DNA of 64,000 nucleotides from Clavibacter phaseoli (GTDB lineage Bacteria; Actinomycetota; Actinomycetes; Actinomycetales; Microbacteriaceae): positions 1,364,001 through 1,428,000 of the forward strand of contig NZ_CP040786.1 in the NCBI RefSeq assembly GCF_021922925.1, given 5' to 3'. The notes beneath the pieces were generated by a model that had not been told where the DNA came from, did no database searches, and saw only the letters and a list, made by a program, of their open reading frames with translations. Positions within the stretch are counted from its first letter, which is position 1; every line of letters begins with the position of its first letter. This document shows positions 16,534-25,709 of the stretch, in pieces. The translations under genes and the position numbers were made by a program.

Positions 16534-18090
16534 TCACGATGCGCCTCGCAGGAGAAGCGCCCGGCCCAGGTGGTCGGCGTCGGGGCTCGACGCGCCCTCC
16601 AGGTCCGCGAGCGTCCACCCGAGCCGCAGGACCCGGTCGTAGCCGCGCATGGTGAGCAGCCCGCGATCCAGCGCGCGGTCGAGGGAAGCCGTCGCTCCTC
16701 GCGCGATGCGCGCCTCGCGCCGGAGCCAGGTGCCGGAGACGTGGGCGTTGGTGCGCCACGGCGTCATCGCCCATCGCTCCGCCGCGGCCGCTCGAGCCGC
16801 CGCGACGCGCACCCGGGCCGTGGCCGTCGTGACGCGGGGTGCGTCTCCTGCGGCCAGGTGCACGGCCGTCGTGACCCGGCGGACGCCGAGCCGGATGTCC
16901 ATGCGGTCCATGAGGGGTCCGGAGAGGCGCGCGAGGTAGCGCCGCCGCGCCTGGGGCGGGCACGAGCAGTCGGCTCCGACCACGCCGTACGACCCGCACG
17001 GGCAGGGGTTGGCCGCCATGACCAGCTGGAACCGTCCCGGGTAGTGGGCGACCCCGTTCGCCCGGTGGATGCTGATGACACCCGACTCGAGCGGTTGCCG
17101 CAGGCAGTCGAGCACCGCGCCGGCGAACTCCGGTGCCTCGTCGAGGAAGAGCACTCCCCCGCTGGCGCGCACGGCGGCCCCCGGACGGATGCGCCCGCTG
17201 CCGCCCCCGACGATGCCCGCGGCGCTCGCCGTGTGGTGCGGCGCCTCCAGGGGCGGCCGCACGGGCAGCTCGGGGCCCAGCCGCTCTCCGCACAGCGAGC
17301 GGATGCAGCCGACCTCCAGCGCGGCCTCCTCGTCGAGGTCCGGCAGGAGACCGGGCAGCCGCTGCGCGAGCATGGTCTTCCCCGCGCCGGGCGGACCGAG
17401 CAGGAACATGTGGTGCCCGCCCGCCGCGGCGACTACGAGCGCCTCCACGGCCTCCTCGTTGCCGACGACGTCGCCGAGGCAGGGCTCCGCCGCCTCCCGG
17501 CCGCCCAGGACCTGCGTCGAGGCCGACCCCGCCGCCGCGACAGGCCGAGCGTCGTCCTCCTCCGGCTCCGGCTCGAGCTCGGCGCCGTGGTGGATCGCCG
17601 CGTCCCGCAGCCCCGCCACGGCGATGACACGCACGTCGGGCACGAGGGAGGCCTCGTCCGCGTGGCAGCGCGGCACCATGACCCGGCGGACGCCCGCACG
17701 ACGCGCGGCGAGCACCGCGGGCAGGATGCCGTGCGTCGGACGCAGCCGCCCGTCGAGTCCCAGCTCGCCGAGGTGGACCGTGCCGGCCACGGACTCGGCC
17801 GACACCGACCCGCCCGCCGCGAGGACCGCCAGGGCGATCGCGAGGTCGAAGCCGGAGCCGTGCTTCGGCAGCACGGCCGGCGATAGGTTGACGGTGACCC
17901 GGCGGACCGGGAACTCGCACCCCGCGTTGCCGGTCGCGGCGCGGACCCGCTCGCGGGCCTGGCTCAGCGCGGCGTCCGGCAGGCCGATGAGGACGAATCC
18001 GGGGAGCTGGCTCGTGATGTCCGCCTCCACGTCGACGAGGGCCCCGTCGAGGCCCGAGAGGGCGACGGCGAGCGTGCGACCGACGGCCAT
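16534..18090 (-). CDS. comM: Mg-chelatase-like AAA+ ATPase (ComM/YifB)
   Basis: A 518-residue protein with an N-terminal Lon-protease-like/ChlI domain (GRTLAVALSGLDGALVDVEADI), an AAA+ core with Walker A GPPGAGKTM near residue 232 and DEAPEFAGAVLDCLRQPLE after it, and a Cys-rich zinc element ANPCPCGSYG...CSCPP near residue 360. ComM in Vibrio is a hexameric helicase that promotes branch migration of integrated transforming DNA; the role here is by family. The ATG overlaps the yraN stop by 1 nt (TGATG), so the two are co-translated. Confidence 0.95.
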   Translation of the reverse strand: MAVGRTLAVALSGLDGALVDVEADITSQLPGFVLIGLPDAALSQARERVRAATGNAGCEFPVRRVTVNLSPAVLPKHGSGFDLAIALAVLAAGGSVSAESVAGTVHLGELGLDGRLRPTHGILPAVLAARRAGVRRVMVPRCHADEASLVPDVRVIAVAGLRDAAIHHGAELEPEPEEDDARPVAAAGSASTQVLGGREAAEPCLGDVVGNEEAVEALVVAAAGGHHMFLLGPPGAGKTMLAQRLPGLLPDLDEEAALEVGCIRSLCGERLGPELPVRPPLEAPHHTASAAGIVGGGSGRIRPGAAVRASGGVLFLDEAPEFAGAVLDCLRQPLESGVISIHRANGVAHYPGRFQLVMAANPCPCGSYGVVGADCSCPPQARRRYLARLSGPLMDRMDIRLGVRRVTTAVHLAAGDAPRVTTATARVRVAAARAAAAERWAMTPWRTNAHVSGTWLRREARIARGATASLDRALDRGLLTMRGYDRVLRLGWTLADLEGASSPDADHLGRALLLRGAS

Positions 18091-18485
18091 CAGCAGGCGC
18101 TCCGCACGACCTCGACGGACGGCCGCCCGCCCGGAGGCCAGACCACGCCCACGACGTCGATCCGCACGGGCCCGCGCCGCTCCGGATGCGCCTGGCACCA
18201 GAGGCCGGCGAGGACCCGCAGTCGCGCGGCCTTGGAGCGCGTGACCGCCTCCAGCGGATGCCCGTAGCCGAGCCCCGCGCGCGTCTTGACCTCCACGAGC
18301 ACGGTCGTGCCCGCGTGGGTCATCACGAGGTCGATCTCACCCTCCCGGCACCGCCAGTTGCGCTCGACGAGCTCGTAGCCGCGCCCGATCAGATGCCGTG
18401 CCGCGAGATCCTCGCCGCGTCGTCCCAGGTCCTGCTCGCGTGTCATGCGCACCTCCGCGAGGAGCATGCGCGACGGCGGCGTCAC
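18090..18485 (-). CDS. YraN/UPF0102 family nuclease-like protein
   Basis: A 131-residue protein with the restriction-endonuclease-like fold of UPF0102: [26 protein letters not shown], then [21 protein letters not shown], where E-x8-12-D and E-V-K form the PD-(D/E)XK-type acidic cluster. A start at 18446 ([13 protein letters not shown]) matches relatives as well as 18485 does. It is encoded just before comM and dprA in many bacteria. The true substrate is unknown; a nuclease role in DNA processing is inferred. Confidence 0.9.
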   Translation of the reverse strand: MTPPSRMLLAEVRMTREQDLGRRGEDLAARHLIGRGYELVERNWRCREGEIDLVMTHAGTTVLVEVKTRAGLGYGHPLEAVTRSKAARLRVLAGLWCQAHPERRGPVRIDVVGVVWPPGGRPSVEVVRSAC

Positions 18486-18556
18486 GCGTCACCGCCCGCG
18501 GCCGTGCCGTGCGGTGGATGCCGCGCGGGCGCCTGGGGAGGGATCCCGTCGGAGCC

Positions 18557-18880
18557 CTACTCGTCGATGGCGAGCTCCTTGGGGAGCTCGAACTCCTTCG
18601 CCGACAGCTCCTCGACGTTCACGTCCTTGAAGGTGAGCACGCGGACGGACTTCACGAACCGGTCCGAGCGGTAGACGTCCCAGACCCACACGTCCGTCAT
18701 GGTCAGCTCGAAGTAGAAGTCGTGCTCCGTGTCGCGCCGCACGAGATCGACCTCGTTGGCGAGGTAGAAGCGCCGCTCGGTCTCGACCACGTACTTGAAC
18801 TGGGACACGATGTCCCGGTACTCCCGGTAGAGCGCGAGCTCCACCTCGCGGTCGTAGTCCTCGAACTCGTCGTCATCCAT
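18557..18880 (-). CDS. DUF2469 actinobacterial signature protein
   Basis: A 107-residue acidic protein with a conserved run of aromatics and acids: DDDEFEDYDREVELALYREYRD, FKYVVETERRFYLANEVDL, then FYFELTMTDVWVWDVYR. It belongs to DUF2469, which is essentially confined to Actinobacteria and usually encoded between rnhB and yraN, as here. No motif predicts an enzyme. A TAGGAT box ends 9 nt before the ATG, so the leader, if any, is only a few bases. Function unknown. Confidence 0.92.
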   Translation of the reverse strand: MDDDEFEDYDREVELALYREYRDIVSQFKYVVETERRFYLANEVDLVRRDTEHDFYFELTMTDVWVWDVYRSDRFVKSVRVLTFKDVNVEELSAKEFELPKELAIDE

Positions 18881-18889
18881 GGTCCGTCG

Positions 18890-18895
18890 ATCCTA
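18890..18895 (-). promoter_or_regulatory. Predicted -10 box for the DUF2469 gene
   Basis: Minus-strand TAGGAT with 9 nt to the ATG at 18880, predicting a zero- to three-base leader. Confidence 0.4.
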
Positions 18896-18988
18896 ACCGC
18901 CCCCGCGACCGCCGCCGTCCGGCCGGGCATCCGCCGGGCCACCCGCGACCCGACGCGCACGCGGGATGCCGCGGTGGCGGGACGGGCG

Positions 18989-19648
18989 TCACGAGCCCGG
19001 CGTCTCCAGCACGCCGGTGAGCCAGCTGCGCCGGTGGATCCGGGACGCCCCGCTCGCCCGGATGGCGTCGAGGTGGGCCGGGCTGCCGTAGCCCTTGTTC
19101 CCGGCCCAGCCGTACTCGGGCGACTCCTCGTGCCAGGCCGCCATCAGGCGGTCGCGGTGCACCTTGGCGAGCACGGACGCCGCGGCGACCGACGCGCAGT
19201 CGCGGTCGGCCTTGACCCGGAGCCGGATCGGCACCGGATGGGCGAGCGCGGGCGTGAGCCAGTCGTGCGACCCGTCGAGGAGCACGACGCTGTCGAGGAG
19301 CGGCACGCCGAGGTGGTGGAGCTCGACGAGCGCGCGCCGCCCGGCGAGGCCGAGGCAGGCCGTGATCCCGAGCGCGTCCACCTCCTGGGCGGACGCCATG
19401 CCGATCGCGGAGTGCCGCACCCAGGCCGACACCTCGGGGTGCAGCGCCTCACGGCGCTTCTCGCTGAGCATCTTCGAGTCGCGAAGGCCCGCCGGGAACG
19501 CCCCGGCGTCGTGGCCGAGGGCCGCCATGCCCACCGCGACGGGCCCGGCGAGGGCGCCGCGCCCCACCTCGTCGCAGCCGATGACGAGCGCCGCGCCCGC
19601 GCCGAGGAGCTCCCGCTCCAGCTCCAGGGTCGGATCCGCGACCGGCAT
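18989..19648 (-). CDS. rnhB: Ribonuclease HII
   Basis: A 219-residue enzyme that cuts RNA in RNA-DNA hybrids and removes misincorporated ribonucleotides. Active-site motifs: GCDEVGRGALAGPV (Asp26, Glu27), LRDSKMLSEKRRE, and KADRDCASVAAASVLAKVHRDR, carrying the third Asp and the conserved Ser/Lys. The frame extends upstream into lepB, but the ATG at 19648 overlaps the lepB stop (TGATG) and gives the normal N terminus. It lies in the conserved lepB-rnhB order. Confidence 0.96.
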   Translation of the reverse strand: MPVADPTLELERELLGAGAALVIGCDEVGRGALAGPVAVGMAALGHDAGAFPAGLRDSKMLSEKRREALHPEVSAWVRHSAIGMASAQEVDALGITACLGLAGRRALVELHHLGVPLLDSVVLLDGSHDWLTPALAHPVPIRLRVKADRDCASVAAASVLAKVHRDRLMAAWHEESPEYGWAGNKGYGSPAHLDAIRASGASRIHRRSWLTGVLETPGS

Positions 19649-20400
19649 CAGCCGGCGGGGACCGCGTCGGGCACGTCGCCGAACGTCTCGGGGTGGTCGC
19701 TGAGGATCGACCAGCGGTCGATGGGCCAGGTGATGACGAACGCGCGGCCGACCACGTGGTCGATCGGCACGAAGCCGTGCGTGGGGCCGGTGACGTTGTA
19801 CCGGGAGTCCGCGGAGTTGCCGCGGTTGTCGCCCATGACCCAGAGCGAGTCGGCGGGGACGGTGACGTCGAACGGGTCGTCGGAGGCGCGCGTGTCGCCG
19901 GGGACGAGCTTCAGGTACGGCTCGTCGAGCGGGACGTCGTTGACGCTCATCTGGCCGAGGGAGTTGCAGCAGACGACGTGGTCGCCCGGCAGCCCGATGA
20001 GCCGCTTGATGAGGTGGTCGTTGCTGTCCGACGCGGACAGCCCCACCGTGGTGAGGGCCCAGTCCACCGCCGCGGCGAGCGGCGGCTTGTCGACCTCGGG
20101 CGACGGCGTGAGCCAGCCGCCCGGATCGCGGAACACGACCACGTCCCCGCGCTCGAGCGGCATGAGCCGCGGCGTGAGCTGGTTCACCACGATGCGGTCG
20201 TTGATCTGCAGCGTGTCCTCCATGGAGGACGACGGGATGTAGAACGACCGGATCAGGAACGCCTTGATCAGGATGGAGACGAGGAGGGCCACCACGAAGA
20301 TGACGAGGACGTCCCGCAGGAACGTCTTCCATCCGCGCGACCCGCCGCCGCTGTGCCTGCCCGAGGATCTCGTCTCCACGGGCGCCGTGCTGTCTGTCAT
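19648..20400 (-). CDS. lepB: Signal peptidase I
   Basis: A 250-residue membrane protease that removes Sec/Tat signal peptides outside the membrane. A Gly/Ser/Arg-rich cytoplasmic N terminus leads to one membrane helix (about 28-48, LRDVLVIFVVALLVSILIKA). The catalytic Ser59 is in IPSSSMEDTL and Lys132 in HLIKRLIGLPGDHV; the box E region reads VMGDNRGNSADSRY. Two adjacent Cys (VVCCNS) lie in the variable insertion. Encoded downstream of rplS after a hairpin terminator and directly upstream of rnhB. Confidence 0.96.
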   Translation of the reverse strand: MTDSTAPVETRSSGRHSGGGSRGWKTFLRDVLVIFVVALLVSILIKAFLIRSFYIPSSSMEDTLQINDRIVVNQLTPRLMPLERGDVVVFRDPGGWLTPSPEVDKPPLAAAVDWALTTVGLSASDSNDHLIKRLIGLPGDHVVCCNSLGQMSVNDVPLDEPYLKLVPGDTRASDDPFDVTVPADSLWVMGDNRGNSADSRYNVTGPTHGFVPIDHVVGRAFVITWPIDRWSILSDHPETFGDVPDAVPAG

Positions 20401-20409
20401 TTAACCGCC

Positions 20410-20443
20410 TGAGCTCCCGGCAAGCATATGCGCCGGGAGCTCA
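20410..20443 (-). terminator. Hairpin terminator after rplS
   Basis: A 12-bp perfect stem, TGAGCTCCCGGC with GCCGGGAGCTCA, around a 10-nt loop. No U tract. Placed between rplS and lepB. Confidence 0.7.
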
Positions 20444-20466
20444 GTGGGATGACAGGTGGGGAGGCT

Positions 20467-20811
20467 CTAGGAGCGCTTCTCCTTGATCTTCGCCTTCTTG
20501 CCGCGCAGGTCGCGCAGGAAGTACAGCTTGGCGCGGCGCACGTCGCCGCGCGTCACGACCTCGATGTGGTCGATGACCGGGGAGTGCACCGGGAACGTGC
20601 GCTCCACGCCGACCTGGAAGCTGACCTTGCGGACGCAGAACGTCTCGCGGACGCCCTCGCCCTGACGGCCGATGACGATGCCCTGGAACACCTGGATGCG
20701 CGAGCGGCTGCCCTCGACGATGTTGACGTGGACCTTGACCGTGTCGCCGGCGCGGAAGTCGGGGATGTCCGACCGCAGCGACGCCTTGTCGACGGAATCG
20801 AGGATGTGCAT
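20467..20811 (-). CDS. rplS: 50S ribosomal protein L19
   Basis: A 114-residue protein at the 30S-50S interface. Conserved sequence: [31 protein letters not shown] and then [21 protein letters not shown] at the C terminus. The ATG at 20811 ([13 protein letters not shown]) matches the family N terminus; the open frame continues 23 codons further up without a plausible start. The gap of about 170 bp to the next gene must hold its promoter, which I could not identify. Confidence 0.97.
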   Translation of the reverse strand: MHILDSVDKASLRSDIPDFRAGDTVKVHVNIVEGSRSRIQVFQGIVIGRQGEGVRETFCVRKVSFQVGVERTFPVHSPVIDHIEVVTRGDVRRAKLYFLRDLRGKKAKIKEKRS

Positions 20812-20982
20812 GGTGTACCGCTCTCTGCAACCGCCACGGGTCGACTGCGCATCAATGTCTGGAAGGGGAACGGCCCGCATGAGTGGCCGACTCCCCCGTG
20901 GCAGGGTCGACGGCAGGCACTATCGCCCATTCTGTCACCTCGGGCGCGTCGAGCGCAAAGCGCGGCGCCCGCGGGAGGTGGA

Positions 20983-21474
20983 TCAGTCCAGCCGGATGGT
21001 GCGCCCGGCGTCGGGGCCCTCGGCGGCCTTCCACTCGGGCGGACGCGGCTGCGCGTCGCGCTCGATGACCGCGATGACCTCCTGCATGCGCTGCCGCGTC
21101 TCCGCGAGCAGCTGCCTGACGGCCAGCGCGATGAGCGCGACGGCGGCGAGGACCGCCACGACGGCGCACCAGGTGCTCACGACCGAGTACGTGCCCGCGC
21201 CGATGACGGCGAGGGTCAGGACGCCCATCGCCACCGCGTCCGTCGGCGAGACGGCCCGCGACGTGCGGACGGAGCGCCGGGCGAGCACGAGGCCGAGGGC
21301 GGCGAGCAGCGCGATCCCCAGGGCGCCGGCCGCGATCATCACGAGGAGGAGCTCCCACCCGCCGGACCCGAAGGCCGCCCAGCCCACGAGGATCCAGGCG
21401 GGGAGCACGACGACCGCGGCGAGCTGCCAGCGGTAGAGCGCGCGGCGGAGGCCGAGGAGCGGGGACTGCTGCAT
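20983..21474 (-). CDS. Small membrane protein of unknown function
   Basis: A 163-residue protein with four likely membrane helices (about residues 17-37, 40-60, 80-100 and 105-122), followed by a cytosolic helix (LLAETRQRMQEVIAVIERD) and a Pro/Asp-rich tail. No family motif is recognisable. The ATG at 21474 is chosen because minus-strand TACCAT lies 6 nt upstream, the same spacing as other leaderless starts here. It is divergent from map, with 70 bp between the two starts. Confidence 0.75.
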   Translation of the reverse strand: MQQSPLLGLRRALYRWQLAAVVVLPAWILVGWAAFGSGGWELLLVMIAAGALGIALLAALGLVLARRSVRTSRAVSPTDAVAMGVLTLAVIGAGTYSVVSTWCAVVAVLAAVALIALAVRQLLAETRQRMQEVIAVIERDAQPRPPEWKAAEGPDAGRTIRLD

Positions 21475-21480
21475 GGGGAG

Positions 21481-21486
21481 ATGGTA
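21481..21486 (-). promoter_or_regulatory. Predicted -10 box, leaderless membrane-protein gene
   Basis: Minus-strand TACCAT, 6-nt spacer CTCCCC, ATG at 21474. Confidence 0.45.
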
Positions 21487-21531
21487 CGGGCGGATCCTGG
21501 GCGCCACAGGGGCGCCGCAGCCCGGCTCCCG

Positions 21532-21537
21532 TAGGAT
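21532..21537 (+). promoter_or_regulatory. Predicted -10 box, leaderless map
   Basis: TAGGAT is followed by 7 nt and then GTG-ATG (21545-21550). The transcript would begin at or next to the start codon. Confidence 0.45.
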
Positions 21538-21547
21538 CCTCCGCGTG

Positions 21548-22312
21548 ATGGAACTGCGAACGCCCGCCGAGATGGACCAGATGCGACCCGCCGGGGAGTT
21601 CGTGGCCTCCGTGCTGACAGCCCTCGCCGCGCAGGCCGACGTGGGCGTCAACCTGCTCGACCTCGACCGCCAGGCGCACCGCATGATCCGCGAGCGCGGC
21701 GCCGAGTCCTGCTACATCGACTACCACCCGTCGTTCGGCGCCATGCCCTTCGGCAAGGTGCTCTGCACGTCCGTCAACGACGGCGTGCTGCACGGGCTCC
21801 CCCACGACTACCGCCTGCAGGACGGCGACCTCCTGAGCCTCGACTTCGCCGCTTCGGTCGACGGCTGGGTCAGCGACTCCGCCGTCAGCGTCATCGTGGG
21901 CACGCCGCGCGAGGAGGACGTCCGCCTCATCGAGGTGACGACCGCCGCCCTCGAGGCCGGGATCCGCGCCGCGCAGCCCGGCGGGCGCACGGGCGACATC
22001 TCGGCCGCCATCGGCGCCGTCGCGACCGAGGCCGGCTACTCGGTCAACACCGACTTCGGCGGCCACGGCGTCGGCCGCACCATGCACGGCGACCCGCACA
22101 TCGCGAACCAGGGCCGGCCGAACCGCGGCGTGCCGCTGCGTCCCGGCCTCGTCATCGCGATCGAGCCGTGGTTCCTGCAGAGCACCGACGAGATCTTCAC
22201 GGACAGGGACGGCTGGACGCTCCGGAGCGCCGACGGCTCGCGCGGCGCGCACATGGAGCACACCGTCGCGATCACCGAGTCCGGCCCGCTGATCCTCACC
22301 GCCCGCGCCTGA
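21548..22312 (+). CDS. map: Methionine aminopeptidase, type I
   Basis: A 254-residue metallopeptidase that removes the initiator Met. All five metal ligands can be seen: Asp in SLDFAASVDG, Asp in WVSDSAVSV, His in GHGVGRTMHGDP, Glu in IAIEPWF and Glu in GAHMEHTVAIT. No N-terminal zinc-finger extension. The GTG at 21545, in frame and directly before the ATG, may be the true start because TAGGAT lies 7 nt upstream of it and no ribosome site is visible. Convergent with trmD; a 9-bp hairpin has the map stop codon in its loop. Confidence 0.96.
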   Translation: MELRTPAEMDQMRPAGEFVASVLTALAAQADVGVNLLDLDRQAHRMIRERGAESCYIDYHPSFGAMPFGKVLCTSVNDGVLHGLPHDYRLQDGDLLSLDFAASVDGWVSDSAVSVIVGTPREEDVRLIEVTTAALEAGIRAAQPGGRTGDISAAIGAVATEAGYSVNTDFGGHGVGRTMHGDPHIANQGRPNRGVPLRPGLVIAIEPWFLQSTDEIFTDRDGWTLRSADGSRGAHMEHTVAITESGPLILTARA

Positions 22313-22326
22313 CCCCCGGCGCGGGC
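22301..22326. terminator. Hairpin enclosing the map stop codon
   Basis: GCCCGCGCC at 22301-22309 pairs with GGCGCGGGC at 22318-22326. The 8-nt loop begins with the TGA of map. It lies 15 bp beyond the stop of convergent trmD. Confidence 0.55.
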
Positions 22327-22340
22327 GCCGCGGAGCCGGC

Positions 22341-23027
22341 CTACTCGGGCAGCAGGTCGGGGCGGACGCGCCGCGTGCGCTCGAGCTGCTGCTCGCGACG
22401 CCACGCCGCGATGGCGCCGTGGTTGCCGCTGCGCAGCACGTCGGGCACGGCGAGCCCGCGCCACTCGGGCGGCTTCGTGTAGCTGGGGTGCTCGAGCAGC
22501 CCGTCGGAGTGGCTCTCCTCCACGAGGCTCGCGGGATTGCCGACGACGCCCGGCACGAGTCGGCCGATGGCCTCGATCATCGCCATGACGGCGACCTCGC
22601 CGCCGTTCAGCACGTAGTCGCCGAGGCTCACCAGGCGGACCCGCGCGCGCGCGGCGGTGTGGTCGACGACGCGCTGGTCGATGCCCTCGTAGCGGCCGCA
22701 GCCGAAGGCGAGATGCGGCTCGGCGGACAGCTCCTGGGCCATGGCCTGCGTGAAGACCTCGCCCGCGGGCGACGGGAAGATGACGACCGGATCCGTCTCG
22801 TCGGCGAGCACCTCGTCCATGGCCTCGCCCCACGGCTCCGGCCGCATCACCATGCCGGCGCCTCCGCCGTACGGGGTGTCGTCGACCGTGCGGTGCCGGT
22901 CGTGCGTGAAGGCGCGCAGGTCGTGCACGCGGAGGTCGATGAGGCCGGACTGGCGCGCGCGACCGAGAAGGGAGATGTCGAGCACCCCGAAGAACTCGGG
23001 GAAGATCGAGACGATGTCGATCCGCAT
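22341..23027 (-). CDS. trmD: tRNA (guanine-N1)-methyltransferase (m1G37)
   Basis: A 228-residue SPOUT enzyme that methylates G37 of tRNAs reading CNN codons and prevents +1 frameshifts. Motifs: [13 protein letters not shown] start, [26 protein letters not shown], and the trefoil-knot SAM site [16 protein letters not shown]. Its ATG lies one base beyond the rimM stop, so it is translated with rimM in the conserved rpsP-khpA-rimM-trmD order. Confidence 0.97.
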   Translation of the reverse strand: MRIDIVSIFPEFFGVLDISLLGRARQSGLIDLRVHDLRAFTHDRHRTVDDTPYGGGAGMVMRPEPWGEAMDEVLADETDPVVIFPSPAGEVFTQAMAQELSAEPHLAFGCGRYEGIDQRVVDHTAARARVRLVSLGDYVLNGGEVAVMAMIEAIGRLVPGVVGNPASLVEESHSDGLLEHPSYTKPPEWRGLAVPDVLRSGNHGAIAAWRREQQLERTRRVRPDLLPE

Positions 23028-23028
23028 G

Positions 23029-23658
23029 TCAGCGGGCGTCGTCGCCCTCGGGGGCGGACTCGGGCGTCGCGGCCGCGGAGGGTGCCGGCTGCTCATCCGG
23101 GACGTCCTCGAAGAGGCCGAGCGGCGGCGTGACGACGAGCGTGCCGGCCTCCACGTCGACCGACGGGACGATGGCCTGCACGAAGGGCACGAGCACGGTG
23201 CCGGAGGGCGTGTCGACGTGCAGCAGGTCCTGCGCCGGGAAGTGGTCGACGAGGGAGACGGTGCCCACCTCGACGCCGTCGCGGAGGACCTTCAGGCCGA
23301 CGAGCTGGTGGTCGTACCAGGCGTCGGGCTCGGCGGCCTCGTCGGCCGGCGGCGTCATCCAGAGGATGGCCTTGGCGAGCGACTCGGCGGCCGTGCGGTC
23401 GGCGACGCCCTCGAAGAACCCGACGGGGTGGCTGTTGTACCAGCGGAGCTCGGTGAGCGTGAGGGAGCGTCCGTGCCAGGGCGACGACTCGGGGACCTGC
23501 AGCGAGAACTCGGCGCCCGGGACAAACCGCTTGTCGGGGTCGTCCGTGAACAGCTCGAGCTTCACGGCGCCCTTGAGCCCGTGCGCCTTGGTCAGCCGGC
23601 CCACGCGGAACGCCGCGGGGTCACGGACGATGTCCTCAGGAATCGGTGTCCACCACAT
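23029..23658 (-). CDS. rimM: Ribosome maturation factor RimM
   Basis: A 209-residue 16S rRNA processing factor that binds S19. The N-terminal RimM barrel begins [23 protein letters not shown] and the PRC-barrel follows ([37 protein letters not shown]). The C-terminal tail of about 30 residues is Ala/Pro/Glu-rich and likely disordered. With the ATG at 23658 the gene overlaps the khpA stop by 23 bp; a later GTG start would remove the overlap but cut into the barrel. Confidence 0.95.
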   Translation of the reverse strand: MWWTPIPEDIVRDPAAFRVGRLTKAHGLKGAVKLELFTDDPDKRFVPGAEFSLQVPESSPWHGRSLTLTELRWYNSHPVGFFEGVADRTAAESLAKAILWMTPPADEAAEPDAWYDHQLVGLKVLRDGVEVGTVSLVDHFPAQDLLHVDTPSGTVLVPFVQAIVPSVDVEAGTLVVTPPLGLFEDVPDEQPAPSAAATPESAPEGDDAR

Positions 23659-23872
23659 CGACGCGGACGCGCTGGCCGTCGGCGAGAGCCGAGACGAGCG
23701 TCCGGAGGGCCTTCGCGGTGCGACCCGCGCGGCCGATGACCCGGCCGAGGTCCTCGGGGTGCACGCGCACCTCGAGGACCTCGCCGCGGGGGGATCCCTT
23801 GCTCGTCACGGAGACGTCGTCCGGGTGCTCGACGATGCCCTTGACCAGATGAGCGAGCGCGGGAGCGAGCAT
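23636..23872 (-). CDS. khpA: KH-domain RNA-binding protein (KhpA/YlqC)
   Basis: A 78-residue single type II KH domain protein. The GxxG loop is GRAG in DLGRVIGRAGRTAKALRTL. In Firmicutes KhpA pairs with KhpB/Jag and affects cell length and small RNA binding. It sits between rpsP and rimM as usual. The spacer to rpsP is 3 bp; the gene lacks a convincing own ribosome site. Confidence 0.95.
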   Translation of the reverse strand: MLAPALAHLVKGIVEHPDDVSVTSKGSPRGEVLEVRVHPEDLGRVIGRAGRTAKALRTLVSALADGQRVRVDVVDTDS

Positions 23873-23875
23873 GGG

Positions 23876-24289
23876 CTAGGCCTGCTCCTCGGTCGACTCG
23901 GCCTCGGGCGCGGCGGCCTCGGGCGCGGGTGCGGCCTTCTCGGTCTTGGGCTTCAGGACCGGCTTCTTCTTCTCGTCCGCGACGTAGGCGGGCTTCGCCT
24001 CGCGGGTGCGGACGGTGGAGACGGCGTCCTTGTCGCCCTTGAAGCGACCCCAGTCGCCGGTGAGCTTGAGGAGGGCCTCGACCTGCTCGGTGGGCTGGGC
24101 GCCCACGGAGAGCCAGTACTGCGCCCGCTCCGACTGGACCTCGATGAACGAGGGCTCCTCGGTGGGGTGGTACTTGCCGATCTCCTCGATGACGCGGCCG
24201 TCGCGCTTGGTGCGCGAGTCGGCGACGACGATGCGGTAGTACGGCGCGCGGATCTTGCCCAGGCGCTTCAGACGGATCTTGACAGCCAC
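23876..24289 (-). CDS. rpsP: 30S ribosomal protein S16
   Basis: A 137-residue protein: a standard S16 core ([45 protein letters not shown]) followed by an actinobacteria-style Lys/Ala/Pro/Glu extension of about 50 residues. The GTG start follows CAGGAG at 6 nt. First gene of rpsP-khpA-rimM-trmD. Its promoter must lie in the divergent gap up to 24562; a TCTAAT candidate -10 lies at 24383-24388 on the minus strand but lacks a good -35. Confidence 0.97.
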   Translation of the reverse strand: MAVKIRLKRLGKIRAPYYRIVVADSRTKRDGRVIEEIGKYHPTEEPSFIEVQSERAQYWLSVGAQPTEQVEALLKLTGDWGRFKGDKDAVSTVRTREAKPAYVADEKKKPVLKPKTEKAAPAPEAAAPEAESTEEQA

Positions 24290-24562
24290 AATTCTCCTGA
24301 ATTTCTTTCGTGTGGGGTGAACTGACGGCCGTGAGCGTGGGGGCACACTCGGCATTGGTTCGATGGGGTCTCGCGGCGCCTGATTAGAGGGTCGGACGAT
24401 CGCGGACTCGACAGATCATTATGGCAGACGCCGGGCCGGGCCGGGACCCCATTCCTCGGCGCGCCGCACGGCGTCATCGCCCGGCCGCCCGCCGGGGTGC
24501 GTGGCATGATCGGACGACACCCGGCGCATGCGCCCCGAGACCCCGTGGACGGCAGGACCCGC

Positions 24563-25696
24563 ATGCAGATCGACTTCGCCCACCGGCCCCCGTCCCGCGT
24601 CGGGATCGAGTGGGAGCTCGCGTGCGTCGACCGCGGCTCGGGCGAGCTCGCCGGCGTCGCACCGGAGATCCTCCGCTCCTTCCCTAACGATGACGCGCAC
24701 CCGCACGTGACCGGGGAGTTCCTCACCAACACGGTCGAGGTCGTCAGCGCGCCGCACGCCCGCGTCGGGCACGCCGTGGACGACCTGGCGCGGCTCATCG
24801 AGCGGGTCGTGGACGTCGCGGATCCGCTCGGCATCGACCTCATGTGCGCGGGCACGCACCCCTTCAGCGCATGGCCCGACCAGGACGTCACGCCGGACAA
24901 CGAGCGCTACGCGACGCTGCTCGACCGCACCAGGTGGTGGGGGCGGCAGATGATGATCTGGGGCGTGCACGTGCACGTCGGGATCGACGACGCGTCCAAG
25001 GCGCTCCCCATCCTCAACGCGCTGCTGGTGCACCTCCCCCGGTTCCAGGCGCTCAGCGCCTCGAGCCCGTTCTGGTCCGGGCAGGAGACGGGCTACGCGT
25101 CCAACCGGGCGCTGATGTTCCAGCAGCTGCCCACGGCAGGTCTCCCGCCGGAGCTCACCACGTGGGCCGACTACGAGCGGCTCGTCGCGGACATGACGCA
25201 CGTCGGCGTCATCGACCACCACAGCGAGCTGCGCTGGGACATCCGGCCGGCGCCGAAGTGGGGCACGCTCGAGACCCGCGTGTTCGACGGCGTCTCCACC
25301 CTCGCGGAGATCGCGTCGCTCGCCGCGCTCGTGCAGTGCCTCGTGCACGACATGTCGGCCGCGCTCGACCGCGGCGAGGAGCTGCCGCGGATGCAGCCGT
25401 GGTTCGTGCGCGAGAACAAGTGGCGCGCGGCCCGCTACGGGATGGACGCCATCATCATCCAGGACGCCGCGGGCGACGAGGCCCTCGTCGGCGACGACAC
25501 CCGGGCGCTCGTCGAGCGCCTCTCCCCCACCGCGGACGCGCTCGGCTGCGAGGCGGAGCTGCGCGGGATCCTCGACATCGTCGACCGCGGCGCGAGCTAC
25601 CAGCGGCAGCTGCGGGTCGCCGAGGAGAACGACGGCGCGCTCGCCCCCGTCGTCACGCACCTCGTCGAGGAGCTGCGCTCAGGATTGGGCCGGTGA
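24563..25696 (+). CDS. Carboxylate-amine ligase, GCS2/YbdK family
   Basis: A 377-residue ATP-dependent ligase of the glutamate-cysteine ligase type 2 family. Landmarks: RVGIEWELACVD (substrate and metal Glu), HPHVTGEFLTNTVEVVSAPH, WGVHVHVGI with catalytic His residues, WDIRPAPKWGTLETRVFDG, and RENKWRAARYGMDA. Family members join Glu and Cys or another amine. Actinobacteria use mycothiol and usually do not need gamma-GluCys, so the real substrate is open. The ATG follows CAGGA. The marP-like gene begins 13 bp downstream. Confidence 0.88.
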   Translation: MQIDFAHRPPSRVGIEWELACVDRGSGELAGVAPEILRSFPNDDAHPHVTGEFLTNTVEVVSAPHARVGHAVDDLARLIERVVDVADPLGIDLMCAGTHPFSAWPDQDVTPDNERYATLLDRTRWWGRQMMIWGVHVHVGIDDASKALPILNALLVHLPRFQALSASSPFWSGQETGYASNRALMFQQLPTAGLPPELTTWADYERLVADMTHVGVIDHHSELRWDIRPAPKWGTLETRVFDGVSTLAEIASLAALVQCLVHDMSAALDRGEELPRMQPWFVRENKWRAARYGMDAIIIQDAAGDEALVGDDTRALVERLSPTADALGCEAELRGILDIVDRGASYQRQLRVAEENDGALAPVVTHLVEELRSGLGR

Positions 25697-25709
25697 CGCG
25701 GGGCAGACT

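Noticed and set aside
16412..17920. A 500-codon frame overlapping comM that continues past its stop, suggesting a frameshift.
   Set aside because: comM is intact to a normal C terminus; the alternative frame has shadow composition and matches nothing.
24290..24562. Promoter pair for rpsP and the GCS2 ligase in the divergent gap, the longest gene-free stretch.
   Set aside because: Only isolated -10-like words (such as TCTAAT on the minus strand) without suitable -35 elements; not strong enough to call as features.
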